17,851 bases of DNA from the NCBI GenBank assembly GCA_029982105.1, contig JARRCQ010000004.1, forward strand, positions 1 to 17,851. The letters are read 5' to 3'. This stretch comes from Candidatus Atribacteria bacterium. GTDB lineage: Bacteria > Atribacterota > Atribacteria > Atribacterales > Caldatribacteriaceae. Each line of letters opens with the position of its first letter. Position 1 is the first letter of the stretch. Below are positions 6,402-15,636 of this stretch, piece by piece. The position numbers were made by a program, and so were the translations under genes. Below the pieces are notes generated by a model that did no database searches, had not been told where the DNA came from, and saw only the letters and a list, made by a program, of their open reading frames with translations.

Positions 6402-7405
6402 TGGCTAAAACCCCGGGTTTTTAATATTTCTATCTGAGAGTAATGATGACAGTATACATAATGCTGGTCTTCTATTTCACACCATTGAGGCTCAGTAAGA
6501 CATACTTCATCTTCTAAAGGGCATCTATTACGAAATCTGCAGCCGGAGGGAAAATTAAGGGGGTCGGGAACCACCCCAGGAATGATGGCCAATTTTTCCT
6601 GTTTCACGTCTAAGCGAGGTATAGAGTGTAAAAGCCCCCAAGTATAAGGATGAGAAGGATTATGAAATATATCCCGGCGACTTCCCTCCTCTACCACCTT
6701 TCCAGCATACATAACTACTACCCTCTCTGCCATACCAGCTACTACTCCCAAATCATGAGTAATAAGAATTACCCCCATATTAAGCTGTTGCTGTAATTTT
6801 TCAATTAACTCCAGAATTTGAGCCTGAATAGTAACATCCAAAGAAGTAGTGGGCTCATCAGCAATCAAAACCTTAGGACGACAAGACAAAGCCATAGCAA
6901 TCATAGCTCTCTGTTTCATTCCTCCTGAAAGCTCATGAGGATATTCATCCAATCTTTTTTGAGCTTCAGGAATACCCACTAACCTGAGTACTTCCTCAGC
7001 CGCTTTTCGAGCTTGAGGAGGAGAGAGCTTTTGGTGCAAAATTATCGCTTCCATTATCTGGTCTCCGATGGTATAAACCGGATTCAAAGCCGAAGAGGGC
7101 TCCTGAAAAATCATAGAGATATCTCTTCCTCTGATTTCTCGCATCTCCTTTTCTGAAAGAGAAAGCAAATCTTTGCCTCCTAAGATTATCCTCCCTCCCT
7201 GGATTTTTCCATCAGAATCAATCAATCGCAGAATAGCCAAAGAAGTAACACTTTTACCACACCCTGACTCTCCGACTAAAGCTATGGTTTCTCCCTCTCG
7301 AAGGTAAAAGCTCACCCCGTCTACTGCTTTTAGCTCTTCTTTTTCTTCAGTATAAAAATACACTTTTAAATCTTGAACTTGGAGGAGTAGATTGTTTTCT
7401 TCCAT
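6398..7405 (-). CDS. dppD: Peptide ABC transporter, ATP-binding protein DppD/OppD
   Basis: This 335-residue protein is the first ATPase of the peptide importer. It has Walker A GESGCGKS, the less common signature LSGGMKQRAMIAMAL characteristic of DppD/OppD, Walker B LIADEPT, and the switch His in LITHDLGVV. The C-terminal extension carries CRFRNRCP...EVC...YCHH, four cysteines as in DppF. It starts 3 bases after the DppC stop and overlaps DppF by 4 bases. The Met-Lys versus Gln-Arg signature difference between the two ATPases is the normal heterodimer pattern. Confidence 0.95.
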   Translation of the reverse strand: MEENNLLLQVQDLKVYFYTEEKEELKAVDGVSFYLREGETIALVGESGCGKSVTSLAILRLIDSDGKIQGGRIILGGKDLLSLSEKEMREIRGRDISMIFQEPSSALNPVYTIGDQIMEAIILHQKLSPPQARKAAEEVLRLVGIPEAQKRLDEYPHELSGGMKQRAMIAMALSCRPKVLIADEPTTSLDVTIQAQILELIEKLQQQLNMGVILITHDLGVVAGMAERVVVMYAGKVVEEGSRRDIFHNPSHPYTWGLLHSIPRLDVKQEKLAIIPGVVPDPLNFPSGCRFRNRCPLEDEVCLTEPQWCEIEDQHYVYCHHYSQIEILKTRGFSQ

Positions 7406-7408
7406 TAT

Positions 7409-8290
7409 TTATAACCTCAAGCGAGGGTCAAAAGCATCTCGCAAAGTATCTCCTACCAAATTCCAAGCCAACACAAAAAGCACCATAGCTAAACCAGGAA
7501 ACACCGTCATATACCAATATTTAAGTGCTTCTCCTTGTCCTCCCAACATCCAGTTGCGAGCATAATTCAGAAGTGCTCCCCAATCAGCATAACCCTGAGG
7601 AGCTCCCACTCCCAAAAAACTCAAAGCCGCAGCAGTGATAACCAAAGACCCCATACGCATAGAAGCTTGAATTAACACGGGAAAAATAGTATTGGGCAAA
7701 ATATGGCGAAGAATTATAGAAAAATCTCTAACCCCCAAAGCCTTGGCTGCCAAAACAAATTGTTCTTCTTTAACTTGCAAGATATTTCCTCGAATGAGAC
7801 GAGCAGGGCCCATCCAACTAAAAGCTGTCATAGCTATCATCACTTTATCTAAGCCAGTTCCCAAAATAGTGGTCAAAACCATAGCTGCTACTAAAAAAGG
7901 AATAGCCATAAATATATCGGTGATTCTCATCAAAACTTCATCCCATAGTCTTCCAAAATATCCAGCCACCGACCCTATTAAAAGCCCCAAAGCAGTGGAA
8001 ATTAAAGTCACTATTATCCCCACCCGGAAAGCGGTGCGAGTTCCCCATACCACTCCATAAAATATATCTCGCTTTCCCGCCACTCCAAAAGGATGTTCAG
8101 GAGAAGGAGGAAGAGGGTTAGAACTCCAAGTGACAATAGGCATAATATAGGGGTCTCTACCTGAAGGAGGAGGGGCAATAAAGGGAGCAAATACAGCCAC
8201 CACCACAAAGAAAATAAGTAAAGCAAAACCTAAAATAGCAGAAGCGTTAGACCACAATCTCCTAAATATGCGCCGAGTTTCTCTATTCAC
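7409..8290 (-). CDS. dppC: Peptide ABC transporter permease DppC
   Basis: This 293-residue inner-membrane permease has an N-terminal cytoplasmic stretch (MNRETRRIFRRLW) typical of DppC/OppC, a first membrane span, a periplasmic segment containing HPFGVAGKRDIF, and then about five further spans. The EAA-like loop for ATPase contact is seen as AAKALGVRDFSIILRHILPN. The ending RDAFDPRLRL is the family hallmark. It lies 3 bases after DppB and 3 bases before DppD. The HPFG tetrad followed by GRDIF-like residues is also typical of the family. Confidence 0.95.
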   Translation of the reverse strand: MNRETRRIFRRLWSNASAILGFALLIFFVVVAVFAPFIAPPPSGRDPYIMPIVTWSSNPLPPSPEHPFGVAGKRDIFYGVVWGTRTAFRVGIIVTLISTALGLLIGSVAGYFGRLWDEVLMRITDIFMAIPFLVAAMVLTTILGTGLDKVMIAMTAFSWMGPARLIRGNILQVKEEQFVLAAKALGVRDFSIILRHILPNTIFPVLIQASMRMGSLVITAAALSFLGVGAPQGYADWGALLNYARNWMLGGQGEALKYWYMTVFPGLAMVLFVLAWNLVGDTLRDAFDPRLRL

Positions 8291-8293
8291 CAG

Positions 8294-9325
8294 TTACTCC
8301 AACCTCACCCGGGGGTCAATAAAAGCATAGGAGATATCTACTATTAAGTTCCCCAAAACCAGAATAAGCCCGAAGAACAAAGTCCCTCCCATAATAGAGG
8401 CATAATCCAGCTGCTGAGCAGCTAAAGACATAAAACTCCCAATGCCGGTACGATTAAAGATAGTCTCTACAATTACTGCTCCAGCTAAAAGCCCAATAAT
8501 GGTTTGCCCGCTTACTGTAGCTACAGGGATAAGAGCATTCCGCCGAGCGTGTTTGTTAATCACCACCCGCTCATCTAATCCTTTAGCCCGAGCGGTACGA
8601 ACATAATCTTTCTGCAATACTTCCAACATAGAAGAGCGAGTAATACGCAAAATGAAAGCAAATTGAACATAAGTTAAAGTTAAAACCGGACCTATAAGGT
8701 GGAGAAAAGCATCCCAGAAAATATCCAATCTCCCATTGAGCAGGGCATCTATAGTAGTCATACCAGTAAAACTCCGAAAAGCAGAAGATTTGACCACTTC
8801 TTCGGCCCATAAGCTCAGATTTCCCGGAGGGAACCAACCTAAAACACTATAAAAAATCATCAAAATAAATAATCCAAAAACAAAATCAGGGAAAGACCAT
8901 CCTACTACTGAAAATATACGTAAACCATGGTCTAGGGGACGATTGTGATTTACTGCAGATATCACCCCTAAGTTTATCCCCAGAAACAGGATAGGAAAGA
9001 TGGAAAACAAAGCCAGTTCCAGAGTATAAGGAAATCGCTCTACAAGAGCATCATAAACTGGTTCTTTCCCCACATAAGACCAGCCTAAATTACCCTGAAA
9101 GATATTTTTTAGCCATCTTCCATACTGAAGAGGGAGAGGATCATTTAGACCGTAAAATTCCACTAATTTATCAATATCTGCTCCTTTTAATCTCTCTGGG
9201 CTATTAATAAAAGTAGCTAATCTTTGATAAGGACTCAATAATCCAATCATAAGAAAAACAAGAATTGAAATACCTAACAAAGTTAAAGGAAGAAGCAAAA
9301 GCCGACGAATGATATAAAAAGTCAT
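8294..9325 (-). CDS. dppB: Peptide ABC transporter permease DppB
   Basis: This 343-residue permease partners DppC. The N-terminus MTFYIIRRLLLLPLTLLGIS and the ending FIDPRVRLE are diagnostic of DppB/OppB. The coupling loop is TARAKGLDERVVINKHARRNALIP. About six membrane segments are visible, and the periplasmic region after the first span contains DKLVEFYGLNDPLPLQYGRWL, as in family members. The ATG is preceded by a GAGGTGAAGAG stretch. A long hairpin separates it from dppA, whereas the genes after it follow within 3 bases, so it begins the membrane/ATPase part of the operon. Confidence 0.95.
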   Translation of the reverse strand: MTFYIIRRLLLLPLTLLGISILVFLMIGLLSPYQRLATFINSPERLKGADIDKLVEFYGLNDPLPLQYGRWLKNIFQGNLGWSYVGKEPVYDALVERFPYTLELALFSIFPILFLGINLGVISAVNHNRPLDHGLRIFSVVGWSFPDFVFGLFILMIFYSVLGWFPPGNLSLWAEEVVKSSAFRSFTGMTTIDALLNGRLDIFWDAFLHLIGPVLTLTYVQFAFILRITRSSMLEVLQKDYVRTARAKGLDERVVINKHARRNALIPVATVSGQTIIGLLAGAVIVETIFNRTGIGSFMSLAAQQLDYASIMGGTLFFGLILVLGNLIVDISYAFIDPRVRLE

Positions 9326-9339
9326 CTTCTCTTCACCTC

Positions 9340-9371
9340 AAAAGAAGGGGAGATCTCTCTCCCCTTCTTTT
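9340..9371 (-). other. Long intercistronic hairpin between dppA and dppB
   Basis: On the minus strand AAAAGAAGGGGAGA pairs perfectly with TCTCCCCTTCTTTT (14 base pairs) around a GAGA loop, a GNRA tetraloop. The U residues after the GC part are inside the stem, and the sequence continues into dppB, so it may act as a partial terminator or as an mRNA stabiliser for dppA. It resembles the hairpin at 1814-1836 in position and arm sequence. Confidence 0.8.
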
Positions 9372-9377
9372 TTCCTT

Positions 9378-11213
9378 TCATTCTTCTTTGTATACTCCTT
9401 CCCAGTTAACCTCTCCTGACCTCATAGGATTGAACATCCACCCTTTTACCCAATCTCTCATAGGATAGATTTCTCTAGGTTGGTAGAAAGTAATACCCAA
9501 GGCATTTTCATAAGCAATAGTCTGAATCTCTTCATAGATTTTCTGCCGTGCCTCATTATCTGTCTCAGCTATAGCTTCTTCCACTAATGAATCCAGATTT
9601 TCTCGAGCAAAATCTAGGAAAGCCTGCCCTTGAGTGGTGCCATAAACTCCTTTACTATGGAAGTAGGTAAATACAAAGTTGTGAGGGTCAGGATAATCAG
9701 CTAACCAGCCAATGATAAAAGCTGGAAGCTGGCCCTGTCGGTAAGCATCCAAATAGGTAGGCCACTGAACTCCCTGCACTTCAATTTTAAATTTGGGGTT
9801 AAGAGATTCAATGTGTTCTTTCAGCATTTCACAAGCAGTTTGTCGAGCCTCATTTCCAGTATTATAAAGAAGAGTAAGCTTGAACCCTTTTTCCCATACT
9901 TCTCCATTCCAAGCCTGCTGAAACTCTTCTTTTGCTTTTTCTAAGTCGAAATCATACATAGGAAGGTTTTCGCTAAATCCTAAAAGTCCCTTAGGAATTA
10001 CCGAAGGAACTCGGAATCCATAACCTTGGAGAACTTGTTCTATAAAAGTATCATAGTCAAAAGCATAAGAGAAAGCACGACGAATATGGACATCACTAAA
10101 GAAATCAGGAGGTATTCCCTCTCCATCTAATTGCCCACTACCCAAATATTTGCTACCCTTTTCCACTGTCCAGTTAAAATGTAAAGCAGTAATGGTAATC
10201 CGCGCTCCCTCTTCAATTTTCACTCCTGGTATTCCCTTTACCTGCTCTAAGTATTGAAGGGGGGTATATATCTGGTCAGCATCTCCGGCTTCTAACATCG
10301 CCCGGCGAGTACTCCACTCATCAATGCCCCAGATTATAGCTTTAGCGATTTTAGGCTGTTCTCCCCAGTAGTTATCATTTCTAGTAAGAGTTAATTTTTG
10401 TTGAGTTCTATCCCACTCTACCAGTTGGAAAGGCCCTGTTCCTATAGCTTGTTCATAAATAGGGCTCTCTTCTTTTTTTAGACCATGATATTTCCACCAG
10501 CCATCGGGCTCTCCATCCCACAGACCTAAAGAAACACAGGTCTCTTTATCCATAATGGCACTCCAACTAGCATTTTGAGAGAGGATACTCAAGAAAGGAG
10601 CAAAAGGCCGCACCAAATGAAATACTACATTTTGTCCTTCCACCTCAATAGCCGGGTCGATATATTGGTTGTAAAAATCGGCGAGTTTAGAAGCGTATTC
10701 TTCACTCTTTAATGTCCCGTCCTCGTTCACCATATCGCTCCAAGCTACCTGCAACTTATCCTCTACCATATCTTCTATGGTCTGATAGTCAAACAACGCC
10801 TCGATGATCATCCACATAGGTCCGGCATAAGGATCCGTGAGAATCCCTCGCTCTAAGGTATATTCCACATCTTCCGGAGTGAGGTCATTACCATTGTGGA
10901 ACTTTACTCCTTCTCGAAGGGGAAAAACGTAAGTTTTACCATCATCTTTAATTAAACCATTCTCCAGTGAGGGAACCTCAAGAGACAACCTGGGAACAAA
11001 CTCAGTCACGCTTTCTCCTTTATAGGCAATCAGGTTATCATAGACCATTCCTATTGCCTCACCACTTGCCGTATCATATGCATAATGAGGATCTAGTGTA
11101 TCTGGCTCGCTAATACTCAAGTAGATATAAGTATCGGGATTTTTAACCTCGGCAAAAACCACTCCTCCCACTAAAACTAAAATCGCCAAAAGAAAAACTC
11201 CATATCTTTTCAA
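9378..11213 (-). CDS. dppA: Peptide ABC transporter substrate-binding protein
   Basis: This 611-residue periplasmic binding protein belongs to the SBP_bac_5 family and would deliver di/oligopeptides to DppBC. Residues 1-21 are a signal peptide ending VVFA before EVKNPD. There is no Cys near the cleavage site, so it is not a lipoprotein. The mature N-terminus has the family motif SEPDTLDPHYAYDTAS, and PLREGVKFHNGNDLTPEDVEYTLERG follows the expected pattern. The protein is longer than the usual 530-560 residues, mainly through an insert around 150-200 (a charged stretch with YNQYIDPAIEVEG). The start is TTG at 11213, chosen because GGGAGG sits 8 bases before it. It lies 16 bases after the NAPRTase stop. 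Ligand class is from family only; other SBP_bac_5 ligands (nickel, glutathione) are possible. Confidence 0.93.
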   Translation of the reverse strand: MKRYGVFLLAILVLVGGVVFAEVKNPDTYIYLSISEPDTLDPHYAYDTASGEAIGMVYDNLIAYKGESVTEFVPRLSLEVPSLENGLIKDDGKTYVFPLREGVKFHNGNDLTPEDVEYTLERGILTDPYAGPMWMIIEALFDYQTIEDMVEDKLQVAWSDMVNEDGTLKSEEYASKLADFYNQYIDPAIEVEGQNVVFHLVRPFAPFLSILSQNASWSAIMDKETCVSLGLWDGEPDGWWKYHGLKKEESPIYEQAIGTGPFQLVEWDRTQQKLTLTRNDNYWGEQPKIAKAIIWGIDEWSTRRAMLEAGDADQIYTPLQYLEQVKGIPGVKIEEGARITITALHFNWTVEKGSKYLGSGQLDGEGIPPDFFSDVHIRRAFSYAFDYDTFIEQVLQGYGFRVPSVIPKGLLGFSENLPMYDFDLEKAKEEFQQAWNGEVWEKGFKLTLLYNTGNEARQTACEMLKEHIESLNPKFKIEVQGVQWPTYLDAYRQGQLPAFIIGWLADYPDPHNFVFTYFHSKGVYGTTQGQAFLDFARENLDSLVEEAIAETDNEARQKIYEEIQTIAYENALGITFYQPREIYPMRDWVKGWMFNPMRSGEVNWEGVYKEE

Positions 11214-11229
11214 AATTGACGCCTCCCTT

Positions 11230-12285
11230 TTATTTTATTTGCTTTAACCGAGGATTAGGAATAATCCCCGGCAACCTCCCTCGCTTGGCTATTTTCTCTC
11301 CCCCTATCTCTTTTAAATCCATAGTCATATCAATGGGGGAACGACCGCTAATATAGCTTCCCACTCCAAAAATATCTACCTTATCTTTCAATGCCTGGAT
11401 TCTTGCAGGGTTCAATCCTCCAGAGACCACAATTTTTACCTGAGAAAAACCAGCCTGGTCTAGGCGCATTCTTACTTCTTCTACTAAACCTGGAGTTACC
11501 CCCCCTCGCTCTTCAGGAGTATCTAATCTTACTCCTTCTAAGTTTGTCCCCAAAGCCCGAGCCACTCGCAAAGATTCTTCAGCCTCGTCTTTAAAAGTAT
11601 CAACCAGAATTATTCGGGAATAATGAGAAGGAATAACTTCTTGAAAAACTTGTGCCGCTATCACTGTATCTCCCACGATGAGGATTGCAGCATGAGGAAT
11701 GGTACCCCCTGGTTCTTTACCTGCCAGTTTTGCTCCTAATATACATGCTGCCCCATCTACCCCTCCCACAATAGCGGAGCGTTCCATAACTGGAGCTACT
11801 GCGGGATGAACATGGCGAGCACCAAAACAAAGAACTATTTTTTCTCCTGCTGCCACTTTACATTCTCGAGCAGCAGTAGCCCAACCAGAACTATGAGCTA
11901 AAATTCCCAAAATAGGAGTTTCAAACAATCCAAAAGCCGAATAAGGTCCTTTAATCCTCATTACTACTTCTTTAGGACTGAATTCTTCCCCCTCACTCAA
12001 ACTCCAAATCTCCACCGGGGTAGAAGAAAGAAGATTAAGGACTTCTGGCACCCCACACATCACTCCTGACCCTCGAGGGAAAATTTCTGCAGTTACTATG
12101 GTATCTTTTAAATTTAAATGATGCAAAATTTCTTGAGCACTAACAAAATATATATCAGTAGTGTAGCCCTTTTTTATTTCTTCTGGAGTAGCAGAATAAA
12201 AATCCCTCTCTGGGCCTATTTGAAGGCCTTCTGCTTCTTTGAGGGTTAACATCTTATTATTATTCTCTATCATGTTAGCTGACAC
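11230..12285 (-). CDS. pncB: Nicotinate phosphoribosyltransferase (short form)
   Basis: This 351-residue enzyme would convert nicotinate and PRPP to nicotinate mononucleotide in the Preiss-Handler NAD salvage route. The family signatures visible are TTDIYF at the N-terminal domain, the GVPEVLNLL and ETPILGILAHSSGWATAA regions, GARHVHPAVAPVMER for the catalytic area, VDTFKDE, and the C-terminal VSGGLNPARIQAL with VDIFGVGSYI. Its length fits the compact archaeal/thermophile type rather than the 400-plus residue PncB of enteric bacteria. The first start is a GTG sharing one base with the secG stop (TAGTG). In-frame ATGs at residues 5 and 12 are alternatives, and none has a good ribosome binding site, so coupling to secG translation is likely. 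It is unusual to find it between secG and a peptide transporter. Confidence 0.9.
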   Translation of the reverse strand: MSANMIENNNKMLTLKEAEGLQIGPERDFYSATPEEIKKGYTTDIYFVSAQEILHHLNLKDTIVTAEIFPRGSGVMCGVPEVLNLLSSTPVEIWSLSEGEEFSPKEVVMRIKGPYSAFGLFETPILGILAHSSGWATAARECKVAAGEKIVLCFGARHVHPAVAPVMERSAIVGGVDGAACILGAKLAGKEPGGTIPHAAILIVGDTVIAAQVFQEVIPSHYSRIILVDTFKDEAEESLRVARALGTNLEGVRLDTPEERGGVTPGLVEEVRMRLDQAGFSQVKIVVSGGLNPARIQALKDKVDIFGVGSYISGRSPIDMTMDLKEIGGEKIAKRGRLPGIIPNPRLKQIK

Positions 12286-12509
12286 TAAGCCACTAAAAAG
12301 GAAAACAAAAGAGATAAAAGCAGAAACGCTGCTCCTAAAATTACAGTTAATTTGCTTAAAACGGGCAAATTCCGAAACTTACTACTTCGGTCTGCTCTCG
12401 TCATACCCCCAAATATTCCACCTCCCAGCCCCGCTTTGCGGGGCTGTAATATTACCGCTAAAATCAGAGCCACACAAACTACAATCTGAACGACCATCCA
12501 TCCTTCCAT
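12285..12509 (-). CDS. secG: Preprotein translocase subunit SecG
   Basis: This 74-residue membrane protein is the small accessory subunit of the SecYEG translocon. It has two membrane segments (about residues 4-20 and 50-72) flanking a loop with the conserved LQPRKAGLGGGIFGG stretch. Its length is normal. The ATG at 12509 follows AGGAGAAGAGG and lies 19 bases after tpiA. A secG gene just after tpiA is a common conserved arrangement. Within the gene a perfect 9-base-pair palindrome (12426-12446) underlies the Gln-Pro-Arg-Lys-Ala-Gly codons. Confidence 0.95.
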   Translation of the reverse strand: MEGWMVVQIVVCVALILAVILQPRKAGLGGGIFGGMTRADRSSKFRNLPVLSKLTVILGAAFLLLSLLFSFLVA

Positions 12510-12528
12510 ATGCTGTACCTCTTCTCCT

Positions 12529-13299
12529 TCAATAAGCTCGTAAAGTTTCTTCTGCTATTTTTATCATCTTCAGGGGGTCTAAGCTGGCTCCCCCCACCAA
12601 AGTTCCATCGATTTCGTCTTCTCTAAGAAAATCAAGCACATTCTCCGGGCTTACACTGCCCCCGTAAAGAATACGAATATCACCTGAAATCTCAACATTA
12701 AAACGAGACGAAAGTTTTTCTCGGATAAAAGAAATAACTCCTCGAGCATCCTCAGAAGTAGCTGCTTTCCCTGTACCAATAGCCCAAACTGGCTCATAAG
12801 CTATCACAATAGATGACGCTTTAGCATCAGGAATATCCGAGAGCCCCAGAAGAAGTTGTTCTTCCACAATTTTTTCTGTTTCTCCTTTTTCTCGCTCTTC
12901 CAGGGTTTCTCCTACACAAAGAATAGGATTAATTCCCCATTCTAACGCTTTTTTAACTTTTTTACCTACTTCTTCCGAAGTTTCTCGAAAAATATGCCTG
13001 CGCTCTGAATGCCCCAAAATGACATATTGGCAACCCCATTCTTTAATCATAGGAGCACTTACTTCACCAGTAAAAGCGCCTTTCTCTTCCCAATGCATAT
13101 TTTGTGCTCCTAACTTTATCGGAGAGTTCCGAAAATAAGAAGCCAAAGTTGCAAGAGCAGTGAAAGGAGGGCAAATGATGATTTCTATCTCCTTTTTAAA
13201 ATCTTTCACCTGGGGAAGGAAAGCCTCAGCATACGCTGAGGCCTCCTGAGAAGTTTTATTCATTTTCCAATTTCCCGCAGCTATAGGAATACGAGGCAT
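12529..13299 (-). CDS. tpiA: Triosephosphate isomerase
   Basis: This 256-residue TIM-barrel enzyme interconverts dihydroxyacetone phosphate and glyceraldehyde 3-phosphate. Active-site residues are visible: GNWKMN with Lys12, GHSERR with His97, and AYEPVWAIGTG with Glu169 followed by the flexible loop. The phosphate-binding YGGSV is at 212-216 and GTLVGGASL near 232-240. The length is typical. The ATG has TAGGAG 8 bases before it and follows gapA by 11 bases, so both glycolytic genes are co-transcribed. Phosphoglycerate kinase, which usually stands between them, is absent. Confidence 0.97.
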   Translation of the reverse strand: MPRIPIAAGNWKMNKTSQEASAYAEAFLPQVKDFKKEIEIIICPPFTALATLASYFRNSPIKLGAQNMHWEEKGAFTGEVSAPMIKEWGCQYVILGHSERRHIFRETSEEVGKKVKKALEWGINPILCVGETLEEREKGETEKIVEEQLLLGLSDIPDAKASSIVIAYEPVWAIGTGKAATSEDARGVISFIREKLSSRFNVEISGDIRILYGGSVSPENVLDFLREDEIDGTLVGGASLDPLKMIKIAEETLRAY

Positions 13300-13310
13300 T
13301 TCTATGACTC

Positions 13311-14327
<1,017 letters not shown>

Positions 14328-14345
14328 TTATTTAGAGTTAAATTT

Positions 14346-14378
14346 GGGGAAGAAAGAAATAACACTTCCTTTCTCCCC
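14346..14378 (-). terminator. Hairpin upstream of gapA, possible terminator of the ABC ATPase gene
   Basis: On the minus strand GGGGAGAAAGGAA pairs with TTCTTTCTTCCCC, with one bulge and a short loop, followed by AAATTTAAC. The T content after the stem is poor, so it may be a weak terminator or another purine-rich processing hairpin. Confidence 0.5.
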
Positions 14379-14389
14379 TCCACCAAAGG

Positions 14390-14417
14390 TATAAAAGCGG
14401 TTATAATCGCTTTTATA
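14390..14417 (-). terminator. Inverted repeat over the stop codon of the ABC ATPase gene
   Basis: TATAAAAGCG and CGCTTTTATA form a perfect 10-base-pair stem with an 8-base loop. One arm includes the stop codon at 14415..14413. On the minus strand the 3' arm ends TTTTATACCTTT, giving a weak terminator-like tail. Alternatively it is an operator for the gapA unit. Confidence 0.5.
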
Positions 14418-15519
14418 CAATAGCTTTTTCCGTCTCTATATCAAATATATGAATCTTAGAGGTATCTACCATTATTTTCAGAGTTTCTCCTACATCAGTG
14501 CGAGTACGCATATCTAATTGTGCAACAAGAGTATGAGGTCCAGTAACTAAATATAATGTTTGTTCAGAACCCAAAGGCTCCACTATATCTACTGTAGTAT
14601 CAATGACATTCCCATCCACCTCTGCCATCTCCTGAGAGAAACCGGCATCATAAATATCTTGGGGACGAATACCGAGAGTAACTTCCTTTCCTGCATAAGG
14701 CTCCACGAAAGATTTAATCTCGGCCGGTATTTTGATTTTGAAGGATTCCCCATCCAGATAAAGCGTATCTCCTTCTTTCTTTACCACTACATCTAAGAAG
14801 TTCATAGAAGGAGTACCAATAAAACCAGCCACAAATTTATTTTGAGGTTTATTGTAGAGGTCTAAAGGAGTTCCTATTTGCTGCACTATACCATCTTTCA
14901 TAACTACAATTCTATCACCCATAGTCATAGCTTCTATCTGGTCATGGGTAACATAAATCATAGTAGTCTTTAAACGGTCGTGGAGTTTAGACAACTCTGC
15001 TCTCATTTGCACTCTCAATTTAGCATCCAGGTTAGAAAGAGGCTCATCAAACAAGAAAACTTTGGGATGACGAACAATAGCTCTTCCTACCGCTACTCTT
15101 TGTCTCTGACCTCCAGAGAGTTGTTTGGGCTTACGATTAAGTAATTCATGAATACCCAGGATATCTGCTGCTTCTTTTACCCGCTTATCAATTTCATCCT
15201 TAGAGAATTTTCGCAGCTTCAGTCCAAAAGCCATATTGTTGTATACATCCATATGAGGGTAAAGAGCATAGTTCTGGAAAACCATAGCGATATCCCTATC
15301 CTTGGGTGGAACATCATTTACCAGAGTATCACCAATATAAATTTCTCCCTCATCCACTTCTTCCAATCCGGCAATCATACGCAAAGTAGTAGTTTTACCA
15401 CAGCCAGAAGGACCTACTAACACCAAAAACTCCTCATTCTTAATATCGAGGTCTACTTTGTTTACTGCTAATACTTCCCCAAAACGCTTAACTACACTCT
15501 TTAAAATAACACTAGCCAT
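14413..15519 (-). CDS. ugpC: Sugar ABC transporter ATP-binding protein, MsmX/UgpC/MalK type
   Basis: This 368-residue ATPase is of the type that energises CUT1-family carbohydrate importers. Walker A GPSGCGKT is at 36-43, Q82 in the Q-loop, signature LSGGQ at 134-138, Walker B VFLFDE at 154-159, and the switch His at 192 (VTHDQIEAMT). A C-terminal regulatory TOBE/OB-type domain follows from about 235, including GIRPQDI. No permease or sugar-binding protein is adjacent, so it is an orphan. In Bacillus the related MsmX serves several importers, and this one may too. It has its own promoter (15581-15609), an AGGAGG ribosome binding site, and a LacI/CcpA-like operator upstream. The exact substrate cannot be read from the sequence. 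Confidence 0.94.
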   Translation of the reverse strand: MASVILKSVVKRFGEVLAVNKVDLDIKNEEFLVLVGPSGCGKTTTLRMIAGLEEVDEGEIYIGDTLVNDVPPKDRDIAMVFQNYALYPHMDVYNNMAFGLKLRKFSKDEIDKRVKEAADILGIHELLNRKPKQLSGGQRQRVAVGRAIVRHPKVFLFDEPLSNLDAKLRVQMRAELSKLHDRLKTTMIYVTHDQIEAMTMGDRIVVMKDGIVQQIGTPLDLYNKPQNKFVAGFIGTPSMNFLDVVVKKEGDTLYLDGESFKIKIPAEIKSFVEPYAGKEVTLGIRPQDIYDAGFSQEMAEVDGNVIDTTVDIVEPLGSEQTLYLVTGPHTLVAQLDMRTRTDVGETLKIMVDTSKIHIFDIETEKAIV

Positions 15520-15580
15520 TTATTTTCCTCCTCTTTATTTCTTAATATATAAATTAAGTATCAAGGAAATACTGGTTATT

Positions 15581-15609
15581 ATTTTAGAATATTTATTTTT
15601 GTCTTGCAA
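15581..15609 (-). promoter_or_regulatory. Promoter of the orphan sugar ATPase gene
   Basis: TTGCAA (15609..15604) and TAAAAT (15586..15581) are 17 bases apart on the minus strand, about 60 bases before the ATG at 15519. The leader between is AT-rich with no riboswitch-like structure. Confidence 0.68.
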
Positions 15610-15636
15610 CCCCTTGCCGGCTCTCTGCCAATATAT

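Noticed and set aside
7692..8060. 122-residue plus-strand open frame within dppC
   Set aside because: It is a mirror-frame shadow of a clear permease gene.
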